Shown one piece after another: positions 1-11,000 of a stretch of 64,000 bases of DNA. This DNA comes from Parelaphostrongylus tenuis (lineage: Eukaryota > Nematoda > Chromadorea > Rhabditida > Metastrongylidae). The notes under the pieces are model-generated. The model made no database searches. It was not told the origin of the DNA and saw nothing but the letters and a program-made list of their open reading frames with translations. Made by a program: the position numbers and the translations under genes. The stretch is taken from assembly GCA_019055375.1 (NCBI GenBank), contig JAHQIW010005577.1:1-64000 (forward strand). The letters are read 5' to 3'. How positions within the stretch are numbered: position 1 is the stretch's first letter; each line of letters starts with the position of its first letter.

Positions 1-224
1 CATGTCCATAGTGTATGATAATTAAAACCAAAGAAAACAGAGGAACGCACGATATGGTTTCAACGGCGATTCATAAGCGTAGTTTGCAGTTCGTTCGTGC
101 CAGGTCAGCCCGGATGTTCCAACGGCATAACACGACCGCCACTGACCAATGGCCCAAAAATTCGGGGCTACGCTGATTGCTACCTTAAATCCTAATGACT
201 TGGTGACATACCGTTACACCAACG

Positions 225-337
225 CCAAACAATGGACAAATGCATGGTACACATTTCAAAGAAGGCTGGTCGGAACACCTCCGAATATAGGATCTCTTTC
301 GACTTAGGACTAGGTCAAAATATTGGAGCCAATAGAC
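225..337. repeat. Fragment of a dispersed inverted-repeat element, copy 1
   Basis: The stretch around 240-275 (GCATGGTACACATTTC then AGGCTGGTC) recurs in the same orientation near 7694-7722. The following part, 281-335 (core CTAGGTCAAAATATTGG), recurs in reverse complement at 7607-7655. Direct match inside and inverted match at the edge is what two differently truncated copies of one terminal-inverted-repeat transposon would show. No coding sequence is visible. Family not identified. Confidence 0.5.
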
Positions 338-894
338 AGTAATTGCCAAATATACTTTTAAAAAATCAACTTCCGTCTATAACTAAAATTGCAATTACTA
401 CTAATCCCTACTATAAATTCCAAACATCATCTGCAAAATATTCTTAATAATGTCACGGCTTTCAGTAGGCCTAATTAATGATTGGCAGACATGCGTGCTA
501 ATTGCACATCGACTTCAAAACAAAATATAACCAAGACCACTGAGTGGGGCAGAAAATTGAATTAGTTACAACGGACGTAGATATACGGGTGCGAACGCAA
601 AAAAATAAATACATTATAAATACTTAATTAAAATTAACTTCGCTGTTTCGATACAAAATAACACATGCGAAAGCAAAAACATCAAAAAGCAAAACATATA
701 AATAGTAACAGAAATAACCTACAGAAAACAGAGCTTCAAGAAAAATTGCCAAATATAGAACATGATCAAGCAAAGTACAAACCGCTTTAAAACAAGACAA
801 ATGACACATAAGCAAAACACCGAGCATATAGTTAGACTCCGAAACAAACAGAAAGAAAATAACCCTATTGACAAATACCCCTTATCGTTTTGGG

Positions 895-1045
895 GTCCTC
901 AATGAAGGCGATATGCTCGAGACATGATGCTAATGCTGAAGAAACTATATTCAGTTTTTTCATAAATAAAAAACTCGACACACGGCAACACAGGCTTCGG
1001 CAAACAAAAATTTCGAGGTACAACTTGTTTAAAACAAATAACTAA
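895..1045 (+). repeat. Dispersed repeat, related to 7740-7852
   Basis: Shares a run of short blocks in the same order with 7740-7852: a GATATGC/CGAGACATG block, then CAGTTTTT, then AAAAAACTCGA, then TTCGAGGTAC. Spacing differs by small indels. The other half of the same family lies just upstream in both places (225-337 and 7604-7725), so both may be relics of one larger non-autonomous element. Confidence 0.45.
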
Positions 1046-1250
1046 TCAAAATCAAGCAGCAGAAGTAAATGTAAGTGTTTTCTATCATCCAGGTTATATG
1101 TTAAAAAAAAAAATTCATCCCCCCTATCTACACCCTGTTTCTTCTGAATAGCGACCTTGTACTATCTTATAGAAGCGATAGCGGCGGGCGACTATCCGTA
1201 AGCGAAAGCGAGCGAACTCCTCTTAGGAGTACCAATACCCCCACCCACAG

Positions 1251-1275
1251 AAGAATTGAGTGGTGAGCAAGAACT
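1251..1275 (+). repeat. Solitary end of the tRNA-containing TIR element
   Basis: Reads AAGAATTGAGTGGTGAGCAA, matching the terminal inverted repeat of the elements at 7135-7236, 7401-7524 and 36757-36924. No partner end is seen downstream; the sequence instead runs into the A/T island at 1323. Confidence 0.6.
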
Positions 1276-1322
1276 TGACACGAGCTCAAACAAGGAAGTT
1301 TGGAACGACCTCCATGTTGTCG

Positions 1323-1635
1323 TTTTAAATAATTTATATTTAAAAAAATAAAAAAATTAAATTTATTATTTAAATTATTTTTTAATTTTTAAAAATAAAA
1401 AAAACTTTTAATAAAAATTTCTTAAATAAAAATAAAATATAACAAAAATTAACTTTATTAATAAAAATCATAAAAAATAATTTTAAAATTATATAAAAAA
1501 TAATAAAAATAAAATATATGTAATTAAAATTAAAAAAATTAAAAATTTATTAATTATATATATATAAATTAAAAAATTAAAATAATAAATTTTAAATTGA
1601 AATTATATATTAATAATAATTTAAATTTAATAAAA
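1323..1635. other. A/T-only island
   Basis: About 313 bp with only roughly eight G or C bases, made of irregular A runs, T runs and short TA stretches rather than a clean tandem unit. Both edges are abrupt: ordinary sequence ends in GTCG at 1319-1322 and resumes at GCTACATAAGG from 1636. Possible origins are an expanded low-complexity tract, an A/T-rich organelle insertion, or an assembly join. The sequence alone does not decide. Confidence 0.7.
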
Positions 1636-2530
1636 TGCTACATAAGGAAACCCATATCCTGAGTGACTATGTTCTATGGCCGTCGTACCCGTACTCGCTT
1701 GGTTAGGTCAGGTATGTTACCTGCTTTGTGAGGGATACCGAGGCCTTACCTTATGACCCTATCACTCATATGTTTAATGCATGACCGCTGAATTTCTTCT
1801 CTAGCACTAATATGTCACTGCGTGCTGCATCTATCACTAGGGCGATCTTTTTTGTAGATTCTTTGTGTGCGGGTCAGGAGGTAGTCTGAGTGTCTCAGAT
1901 TTGTTCTAATGTATTAGTTTATTCTATATATATGTCATCAGTAAGTCTCGTGTGCGATGGTGATAGCGTTGTTCTAGATAGATTATTTTATCATGGACTA
2001 CTCCTGCTGTCGGATTGAGCTCATAACTCACTATTATTTGCGCGGGAATGGTCTTATATTGTGAGTCTGTTGTACGGATTATACGTACTCACAATGCGAT
2101 ATCTGTATCGCTCGTTCTGTTACATGTCGGTACTACAGTACATTAAGGGCACCCTGCGAATAGTTAGCATCATCACGGATTTTGAGAATATTAGCTTTAA
2201 TGAGTCTCTTGCTCACGCGTGGGTGATGATGTTGATATCATTACTCAGAGTGTATTTAGACGTATGCGTCTCATGTGGATGGCGTGGGTAGGAGGTACCA
2301 TAATCTCTTTTCTTTCTACAACGGCTCATTGAGCCTAGACTGATGTATGCAATAATGTTGTGCAGTCCTCGTTATGTTAGATCTTAGCCTTTTCGATAGA
2401 AGCTGAATGCTATGCCTTAAACGGAGATCTAATTCCGGACTTTCTGCACATATTATACTATCATCCTCAAGGCATACTTCAGCAGTAATACATACTATAG
2501 TTCTTCTGCGAGAATTGATGATGAAAGGCT
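1636..2530. other. Block with composition unlike its surroundings
   Basis: Roughly 0.9 kb with balanced base use and few A or T runs, in contrast to the A/T-rich DNA on both sides. It begins directly at the edge of the A/T island. The longest open frame (2061-2291, + strand) has no recognisable domain. No repeat shared with the rest of the window was noticed. It may be an insertion of foreign or satellite-type DNA, or an assembly artefact. Confidence 0.4.
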
Positions 2531-3372
2531 AAAATGTTTTGGACAGACTAGGATGATGGATTTTGTATGATTTTGTGTTAATCCGAATCCTAACCAAGAA
2601 TTTGGGTGGGACACGGGGGGTACATTTAAGTAGAGTACATTCTAAACCACATTTATTTATAGCCCGTAATCGTTCTTAGGTGACCTATGAAACATTCTGT
2701 TTTTCTCTATTTAGAGCAGATAAATTCTCTCAAAACATCGTCACAAATGGATATAAAGTGCACCTAGCATCGCAAGATTAAGATTTGTCTAACGTTGAAA
2801 TAGCATTTGAATGAATTACTTATTCTCTAATACTGATTAACACTGACTGATCACCTTTCTACAGTGCATTGAAAAGCTAGTGAAGCACAGTCTTTATAGC
2901 AGTGTGAAGTATAACTCCAAAGAAACTCCAACTAGCACGTACTATAGTTCAGCTGCTAATTTTTTTTTTTGCAAAAGTTTCTCACCTATATTGCTCATTG
3001 CCATGTTATGAAAAATATCATACTGATGGTAAAATTATCATGCGCAATACTCTCTGGTGTTATGTGCAGTAGACTTTGTCCTCCAATCTCGAACTTTCGT
3101 AGGAATTTTGAAAAGAAAATTCTTCCGACTCGAGCCGTAACCCTTCAGTGCAGTGCTACTACATAATTCAAAGCTACTTATGTACAGGAGCCATAAGCGG
3201 TGAGATTTACAGAAGCCAGCGTTATCAGTCAGAAGAGGAGATATTGACAAAATTAGCAACAGTCAACCTATTTGTTTGTTGTCTGCAGCATATAAACGCT
3301 TTATTTGGGCCATTCTGAGAAAGATCGACTTTAAAATGGACAGAGGAACAGCATGAGAGCAATCTGGCTGCC
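2531..3372. other. No feature recognised
   Basis: Ordinary A/T-rich sequence. Short open frames on both strands (for example 2969-3166) overlap each other and show no domain. Nothing supportable as a gene. Confidence 0.5.
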
Positions 3373-4080
3373 ATCTTCCAAAATTTCATAAGAGTATGGC
3401 ATTGGCACGTGGGAGTGAAAATCGATGATCAGCAAATAAATAGCGTTCTAGCTTTGATAACATCGTTCTTATAACGCCGAGCATGAGCCAGGTAGTACAA
3501 ATGTTGACCGACTTCGACAAATTACACGAAAGCCATTTACGAAGAGCGAATTGGTTCTGAAGCTGCTCAACAGAGTGAATATCTCCGAAATCTTCGCTTG
3601 TATATAATCGTAATCGTATCATCGTATGTATAGGTGGAGAAGTCAATATGATGGACGAGGTAGCTGCAGAGTTGAGCAGGAGAGCGATCAGCATGGGGAG
3701 TGTTGAGAGCATCGAGGATGTAGTGAAGAAAGCAAAGAACTTTTACGTTCATGCCCGAATTTTTGCCTCAGCGATCACCGTTGTTTTTATATATCTGCTA
3801 TAATCCTGACAGCTATGCAGGCAAGATGAGGATCACTCGAAGTTATTGAACACGCAGTCTAACGGATGAACTCATGAGTATCTTTATCTCACTCATGAGA
3901 GGAGGACTTAGAGCTCTTATATACGCGACCTATCGGAGATCAAAGAAGCTGTTTAAGATGTCAGGCTATCTAAAATAGGGTGGTTAGGTAGTGTGCATGT
4001 GAATTATGTACTGGATCTGATCACCACCTTTCCCATGGGAAGGTGCGATTTTTTATAAGTTGAAGGAGTTTTTTCAAACC
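3373..4080 (+). mobile_element. RTE-type retrotransposon fragment (end of RT domain to C-terminus)
   Basis: Conceptual translation, with frameshifts and stops, follows the order known for RTE-type non-LTR retrotransposons: VKIDDQQ before the catalytic YADD-like box (degenerate here), then ITPSMSQV near 3470-3495, then EVNMMDEVAAELSRR and SIEDVVKKAKN (about 3640-3745), then remnants of the ETW...RWAGHVMR region to about 4050. The reading frame is broken many times, so it is an old dead copy. The same segment order is seen at 9660-10230, 32930-33560, 34140-34690 and 63120-64000. Confidence 0.75.
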
Positions 4081-4749
4081 ACCGAAGGCGAAGCAAGTTT
4101 TGCACGTCGAGAATATTTTGAGCAAAATTCTCTCTCCATATAACTGACAAATGAGGGATAGCCCCGATCAAGTCTAGAAGCTACTTGTTGAAAGATATCA
4201 AACTTATTTCGGAAATGAAGTAGATCTTCAAACAAAGAATTTAGATCGCATCTTTATTACCATCAATTAATTGTTCAAAAAAAAAAAGAACATGGAGCTT
4301 CATAGTGCAACTTAGCACTAAAATATACTCTTCAGTGGCGATGATGAAGTATAATAACAGGGCATATTAAATTATATTCTACAACCAGCGTCTGTAGTAC
4401 CATGTCCCTCAGAACTCCATAAAAAAGCCCTAGCATGTGCTCTACTCAACATTTCGATTACTTTTCCTCGTGGCATTTTTTTGACAGTTCACCTCAGATG
4501 ATCATGTTACACCAATAAATTTCTTATCGCTCAATACTTCCTAATCGCGACAAAATTGTGTCAAAATTTGTATAATGTGTAGTTCTTGTATTACAATCTT
4601 GCCGACTAGTATTTCAACCTAATGAATAGCACAAGTAGACCAACACAGTGCCATCAAAATATAAGGTGATCTTGTAAATGTTGGTACTAAAGCAATAAAC
4701 AACAAGTCTATCAACCAGAAGCAATTGAAATTGCTTAATAGCATCATTA
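4081..4749. other. No feature recognised
   Basis: A/T-rich DNA between the RTE fragment and the mariner relics. Only short open frames without recognisable domains. Confidence 0.45.
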
Positions 4750-5295
4750 GAAGTATGCGCCATCATTCTAAACACTTTTCTACCATGTCTTATGCAAAAA
4801 ATCAATACCGGTCTCATGGAATTTGTCATTTTTGGATTTAAAGAAGGTTTTCACTGCCCTGAGCAAATAATTGATGTCTGGGAGCTTGCTCAGGAAGTGC
4901 TCCATCACCCGAAAGAGGTACAATCGGACGACAACAAGTCAGGATTGTAGAGCGGATGATCCAGCATCTTCCAACCCACATTGGTCAGCTTCCTTTTTGT
5001 CAATTTAGCGGCAGCACTCTTGAGTTGTTTTGAGGCGGTATAGGAATGCGACGGCGTCGACGTGGCAGGTCCTGATTGCAGCGGCCCACGTGCTCACAGT
5101 AGTGTTTGACGTTGATCGCTTTTCCGGGTAACAGCAAGTCGAAATGGAATCCTCTTCAAATACTCGATAGCAGCGCTCGATCAGCTTAACGTGGGACGTC
5201 TGGAGCGCAGTTAGTTCTTCAAATTGAAGCTGCCGGCGCGAAACTCAGCAAGAAATCGGAGCGCTGTTCGTCTAGACACAAATCCTTCAGCCTGG
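4750..5295 (-). pseudogene. Mariner transposase relic, internally deleted
   Basis: Read on the minus strand, the region starts with a mariner-like helix-turn-helix segment (about 5290-5180: SRRTALRFLAEFRAGSFNLK, then RSRRPT) and jumps directly to the C-terminal catalytic half (about 5170-4756). That half contains LLLPGKAINVKHYCEH, then VMEHFL, VKTFFKSKN, GIDFLHK and a terminal NDGAYF followed by two stops; the last is the usual mariner ending. It needs several frame changes and crosses stops, so it encodes no protein. The middle of the transposase, including the first catalytic Asp region, is missing. It resembles the hookworm mariner I recall as bandit; not verified. Confidence 0.75.
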
Positions 5296-5299
5296 TGGT

Positions 5300-5706
5300 T
5301 TAAAGACGGTGTATGATCCTGGCGTACCAATCTCGCTTAGGCTCTAAGCATTCTTCTCCTTTGAGATTAATTTCGGATATGCATTTCCAGCTTGATCAAA
5401 TGCGGCGAATCGGCGTCCACGCAAGAAGTTTTTTCACTGAGTGGAAATCGGACCATAATCGGACAGCGCAGCATCAGGACTGTAGGTTAAGTGCTGCAAG
5501 ACCTCAACTCTCTCTAACTCATCAAACTTTTCTAAGCCTTCTTTGCGGTGTGAGGTTTGGCATTGTATTGCTGAAACAGGACGCGCTTTTGACAAATCAG
5601 TGTCGAGTACTTTTGCTTCACACACAGCATTGCCGTAGATATTTCTTACAAAGATATTCCTGAGATATTCTCGTGTATTTACAATAATGGATACGGTGTG
5701 AAGCAA
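5300..5706 (-). pseudogene. Second mariner transposase relic (C-terminal part)
   Basis: An open minus-strand frame (5434-5706) carries the mariner C-terminal catalytic region in degraded form: ARPVSAIQCQTSHRKEGLEKF, then DELERVEVLQHLTYSPDAALSDYG, the counterpart of the PPYSPDLAPSDYH signature, then past a stop NFLRGRRF. The Asp of the third catalytic position aligns with SDY. It lies directly upstream (head-to-tail) of the relic at 4750-5295 and overlaps it in family region, so these are two separate copies rather than one split gene. Confidence 0.65.
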
Positions 5707-5825
5707 ACTTAAAAATCGAATTATAAGCGGATGCTAGATAGCTTTTTCCCTTAACCTAGTAGCGAAAGTAGTATGACAGAAATCCCACCTTTTGCTTATG
5801 AAGACCCATAAGTAATAGATCATCC

Positions 5826-6000
5826 TCGTAACGCGCGTCCCAACAGCGCGTTGAAAATGAAATGTTTCAATGTTACCGCATATTAAATCAACGTGTTACA
5901 TGACGGTGCATTGCAGCAATCCGGAAGCTTCCTATGAATCAGCAAGGATCAATGAACATGATCTCCTAGATTTAGTGGCCCATGACTGTAAAAGCAAGTG
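5826..6000 (-). repeat. Coding-like repeat block a, copy 1
   Basis: On the minus strand this and 19080-19260 translate to related peptides: LICGNIETF-x-QRAVGTRVT here, IKCGNVERL-x-IRAVRMRVT there. Protein-level similarity with silent differences suggests both descend from one coding element. Class not recognised. Confidence 0.4.
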
Positions 6001-6164
6001 CTTCAATTTCTCAATCTTCATTGTTCCGAGAAATATTTGTACGGAAGAGAGAGTTGGCATGAGGTAACGGCTGACACGGAATTCTCGCTGTTGTCTTCAT
6101 GTCTAAAGTACAGCTTAGATATTTTCGTGCTTTACTTTAACAGTTTATTGATCCGAATTCATCA

Positions 6165-6355
6165 TGCTCTTTCAGTGCGCGAATTCTCAGTATTTCCAGC
6201 ATTCAGATTGTTTTTCGTCTTATTTTTGAACGTCGTAGGATACTGGTCGAGCGAATTTCCGTGCAATTTCGAGGATAGCCTGAATGTGGCGTTCCATAGG
6301 GCGCTGTTGTTGACCCGAAGAGAGTTTAACGGGTTGAGGTCGGCTCCAACTTGAC
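6165..6355 (-). repeat. Coding-like repeat block b, copy 1
   Basis: Related to 17515-17720 and 55795-56010. All three contain, in + orientation, GTTTTCTTC-like sequence followed by AACG(T/G)CGT and a tract with TTGTTG and GACCGAAG/GACTGCCGG-type ends. Minus-strand translation of the other two copies gives a shared pattern around STTFMKKTNRYEVNA (copy 2) and FTPFKKKTNNDLNA (copy 3). Function unknown; probably part of a retroelement. Confidence 0.45.
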
Positions 6356-6359
6356 GTAA

Positions 6360-7134
6360 CGAACATCACAACAATATTCATAAATTAATGAATGATGGAT
6401 TATTACGCCACAGCGTGATTTATACATTGGTCGCCTCTGTATTATAGGAGAACCGCAAAGCAAATTTTGGTTTCTGTTCACTCAAAGCAAATTGCAGTCG
6501 TGGTTTTTTCCATAAACAGTCCTCAAAATAAGATTTTAATAATTATTGAATCAGGAATTTGTGCGTTCCTGCGAAACTTCACATGGTTTTACAGGCGGAA
6601 GTATCAATTACTAACTTCACATAGTCGTTGTGAGCGTTCAAACTGTTGTAACTCTCTGTGTTAAATTACCAATAAAGAAGTACATCCGAAAAATTACAAT
6701 CAAAGATGAGTTTACCCTAGAGTTTTCACTTCTCAGACACGGTGGAACTATAAGCAGCAGTCGGCGTTGACAACATATTTTGAACGAGCGCCTACTTCCG
6801 TTTCTTTGCTCAGATGCGATATGACAAGATAAGATAAGAGTGGCTAGTTGCAAGTTCTTGAATCTTTCAAATTTCATATACACGTAAGGAGCAGGCTGAC
6901 GTTATGATCCCCGAAAAGAAGGGAAGAAGTGGTTAGTGAACTTTCTGGAATGAACCAAGAAGAAAAATATAAATCGCAAAACTCTCGCAATAAACAAGTA
7001 GTTGAATGCTTAAGCCTTTCAAATGATACAAAGATTTAATCACATTTTCTCAGAGCATGAACCAGAAGAAGGCAGCGCTTGTGTCTTGGTGGTTAGTCAT
7101 GCCGCACACTATATGCGAATTGTCATGTATACAT
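6360..7134. other. No feature recognised
   Basis: Only short unsupported open frames. Near 7079-7100 the string TCTTGGTGGTTAGTCAT resembles the tRNA A-box side of the element at 36757-36924 and may be a stray piece of it. Confidence 0.4.
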
Positions 7135-7236
7135 AAGAGAATTGAGCGGTAAGCAAAAAATCCGTTCCCGATATGGATGACACTTGGGTTCAGTTCCCGT
7201 TTGATATCGTATTTTTGTTCACCACTCAATTCTCTT
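7135..7236. mobile_element. Short TIR element with tRNA-like remnant, copy 1
   Basis: Begins AAGAGAATTGAGCGGTAAGC and ends with the near-exact reverse complement (ACCACTCAATTCTCTT), bounded by TA on both sides. Between the ends lies GGGTTCAGTTCCCG, a slightly changed tRNA B-box/T-arm in the same place as in the better copy at 36757-36924. 102 bp, no coding capacity. The 70 bp following it are also shared with the 70 bp following copy 2, so the two copies probably arose by local duplication. Confidence 0.7.
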
Positions 7237-7400
7237 AAGTATATTTGAACATTGTGACACTGCGAAAAAGCAGTAAAAACATAAGAATTCTGGAATCATG
7301 ATAAAAAATGGCTGCCTTAAGTGGGTGTACGGGGCGATATTGCTTACCCGACTGGACCTGTTAATAGTTGGTGGCTGTTAGCTGTGATAGAGAGATAATA

Positions 7401-7524
7401 AAGAACGAGTGGTGACTAAGCGATACATTTTGTGGTGTAGAGGTAGCACTCGTCCCCGGTATGGATGAAGCGAGGGCTCATCTTCCGTCTGAGATCGAAT
7501 TTTTGCGTACTAATCAATTCTCTT
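7401..7524. mobile_element. Short TIR element with tRNA-like remnant, copy 2
   Basis: Left end AAGAACGAGTGGTGACTAAGC, right end ATCAATTCTCTT in inverted orientation. The interior carries TGGTGTAGAGGTAGCA, a tRNA A-box (D-arm), and a decayed T-arm near 7474-7490. Same layout as 36757-36924, about 124 bp. Confidence 0.65.
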
Positions 7525-7603
7525 GGTTATATTTGAAGCATCATAGCACTGCAAATAGCACTAAAGCCTAAGAAATTTTGGAATTATAGAGGAAGTAATT
7601 GGA

Positions 7604-7852
7604 TTGGCTCAATATTTTGACCTAGTCGAACATCCTATATTCGGAGTTGGCACGCTGATGCTAAACCATATCTGGTAACATACACATGGACAGTGCATGG
7701 TACATTTCGAAGAGGCTGGTCAACACCGAACAGTGCACCCTTCGTTCTTTCTTCATGAAAGATATGCCCGAGACATGTTGAAGGAATAATCAGTTTTTCG
7801 AATTAACTAACACGCCTTATGCAAAAAACTCGAGGTACACTTGATTCAACAT
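7604..7852. repeat. Dispersed inverted-repeat element, copy 2
   Basis: Starts ATTGGCTCAATATTTTGACC, which is the reverse complement of the end of copy 1 (281-335). The interior (7690-7725) matches copy 1 directly, and 7740-7852 matches 895-1045. It lies about 180 bp beyond the 3' end of gene A. Confidence 0.5.
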
Positions 7853-8032
7853 TACTTCAAGCAGAAAGTAAGATCTAGTGTTCTTATTTCTAATATCATA
7901 GAAAAATATGTCATCAAAATAATGAGTTCTTCACTTTCGCCGTCCATATTTCCGCCGCAGTGCAGATTCAGTGAGTTCATACCTATTTGCCCGCTCATTT
8001 ATGAGAGACGATGCCTACTGCCTGCAAGCAAT

Positions 8033-11000
8033 CTATTTTCGATATGAATAAGACAGTCTTCGAACATGGTAGTCAATGTGACTAGTTTTTGTAGAGATAC
8101 GGCTGCTTACCATTGGCGGTGATGTAACTGTCTTTTTGACACGGATCCTAAGAAGTTGAGAGTGGAACAGAACAAAGATCAACCTGCAAATTGGTCATCT
8201 GTGTACAAAATTTCACTTAAAAGATGCCGAAATAACCGCTGCTTTCACGGAAAATCATCGAATTGACGGAAAAATTTATTTCTAAGAGGAGGAGAAAATT
8301 ACCAAAGGCTAGTTTTCCTATTATTCATAATTTAATCCAAGGAAAATTGAACTTAAGCTTATTTAAGATTGTGCATTACTTGAGTAGAATTTCTAGTAAA
8401 TTTTTACTTTTAAGAACAATTTTTCTGAGATATTAGCTCTACTGATTACACATCGCGCATATCAAAGATCCCTCTTAAAAATGATAGAAATCACTAAACG
8501 GAAGAGCAGTTACATTATCGTGTAGAGCAGCTGAAGTTAGCTAATAAAAACTTACGAAGAAATCATATTTCATCTCGACTGCGCCCAAGTCTAAACATTT
8601 TTCTACCTTTTCTTATCATTGGATTTCCTACAATATTAGGGTAGACGTCTCACTAAATATACTCAGAAATTAGGTTAAAAATCTAATCAATGTTGTACTT
8701 ACCCATCTAATGCATGACACAGTTCAAATGGGAACATAGTGGTGAGGAATAGAGCCCATTTCCCTGCGACTACCGGACAAATACAAAATATACTAATTTC
8801 TTGGTAGAAGAACAGCATGTTCTGGTACAGTGCCTGCAACATATATATATATATATATATATGTATATTTACGAAAAAAGTAACCTGGTTGCAAGGCTCT
8901 CAGAACTCGAATCATTCAATGATTGCTGAAGCGCCTTACCTGTTTGAAAAAACGCACTTCCAGTTGGTGTCTTTGTCGATGAGCGATATTTGAGAAAATA
9001 GCATCGTCATTATGAAAATTTTTCCAATTAAATCACAAAGTTCTTTTTAAGCGTAATTTTCATTTCAAATCTTGTTTTTTTATACGACTAACTCCTACTT
9101 CACCTTTCTTTCAGCTAAAGCTTTGGTAGCAATAAAAGACTGGCAAAGTTTAATACAAATCACTTAACTCCTATTTGAATCATTACCGTTACCCGATCCC
9201 AATTTCAGTGCTGTCGGAAAAGTTACTTTCCTGTGGAATTCAATGACCAATAGTCATTCGATACCTTAGATCTCAAAAACATTAAAGAAAAAACTTCATT
9301 TACGAAACGCTTTTTTTATTGCGCTGTAACAGCAAGAATAAATCTGTGCTACTCATCCAAACATTTCTCGCCTTACAAAACTTTTGCTCTAGAATTTGAA
9401 CGAACATCTGATAAGTCGCATTTTGTGACTTGCAGCAATGAAAATGGTTTTTGAAGAGGACTCTCTACTGTGGTGATTTGATTTAGCAGTAATTCACACT
9501 CATCTGGCTGTTATTTAATACGATTCTTGGACTCAGATGATATAACTTTGTTGTGGCGCTTTTTTGTACAATGCGAACCGATACATGGAGCGACGTCTTG
9601 CCACTCCGGATCGGCGCTTTTAAAAACCCTCCACTATAGGCTCACCGCAAGAAAATATGATTGATCATGAGGAAAGTTCTATGCAAGACGATAATTATAG
9701 TTCCAGTTACGTCTATATCGAAAAGTCAATACTATGAAAGGCTTGCCTGCAGAGCTGAGTAGAAAGAGTGGAGCGGTTTGAGCTACTTTTAGCATCATCA
9801 ATGCTCTAGTTAAGAGATCAAAAGCTTCTTGACACCATGTCCACATTGTTGAGTAAATAGCTATTCCTTGCTTAACCCTATGCCTCAAAATTCTGATCGC
9901 AACGTAAGCAGGTTGAAGGATCGCTTATGGTTATGGAGCATGCGTTGTATGGGCGTGACTAAAAGTACTCCTTATCCGTTGAAAGAGAGAATCTCAAGTC
10001 GGACCTGGGTCAGCAAATACGTATGCTATTTTAAACGCCACTGTCGGAAAGCGGGTTGGTAAAAGTGTCTCAAGGGTAAACAATGGAGGGTATCCGACAG
10101 TGGTCGAGTTCTTCATGATGCCTAAGACACAAAACGGCTACCGATCTATTGGTTAGATCTAGTTACGACAGCCCAGGTAAAAACGGTCTGGAAGATCGTA
10201 GGTCCAGCGAACCTTAATGGGCTACTTTAACACGCCATCACAAGAATGAACATTTCATTTGCTTTCACTTACTAGCCCTACTCAACGAACGATAGGTGAT
10301 ACACGGAATCATTGTCAACTCATTTGTCGCTAACCTTGTGTTTAGCTCTCAAACAGATCAACGTGGCGCAGTCGAAAAGAACAATCAAAACTAGAACGGT
10401 TAGAGTGGCGGAGAAGCCGATTTTAGACATGGTATGACCACACGCTGTATCTGATATTATCCACGTCCAAATCATCGTATTGAAGAACGCGAAACAACTC
10501 TCGGCTAAAAAAAAATATCGGTAGGTAATGTTTTAACGATTTCTACAAAAAGTGACAAGTACCAAAATGCATGTGCTTAAATTCGTGGCCAACACACATA
10601 CATACATGCATATGTACATACATGCATACGCACATACATGGATACATACATACACACATCATACGCACGCACACACAGCACACTATAGTGACACACATAC
10701 ACAACACACACACGCAACACACAGGCGTACAACGCGCATACTCACACACACACACACATCATATATGCAAACACACACAACATGCACAACACACATAAGC
10801 ACTCAAAACGAGTAGTTCATGGAAGTTTGGAGATATCCGGAGTGCACAAAAAACTCTTTGAGTGGTTACTGAAATCGACCGGGCTCTTCGCTGGTCTGGG
10901 CTTGACAAGTGGTACCAATTTCATCTGCAATGTGAAAACGCTAATGTTGGCTAGTCTTCGCTAACATATTCCAGGTAAATATTCGTGCATGCGGGGTCCA

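Noticed and set aside
8989..8995. Loss of the exon 5 acceptor in gene A (CAAG in B versus CAAA in A) as proof that A is a pseudogene
   Set aside because: The exon 5 start is not certain in either gene, and all located exons of A are open.
10543..10815. Cys- or Thr/His-rich frames
   Set aside because: Microsatellite artefacts inside gene A intron 3.
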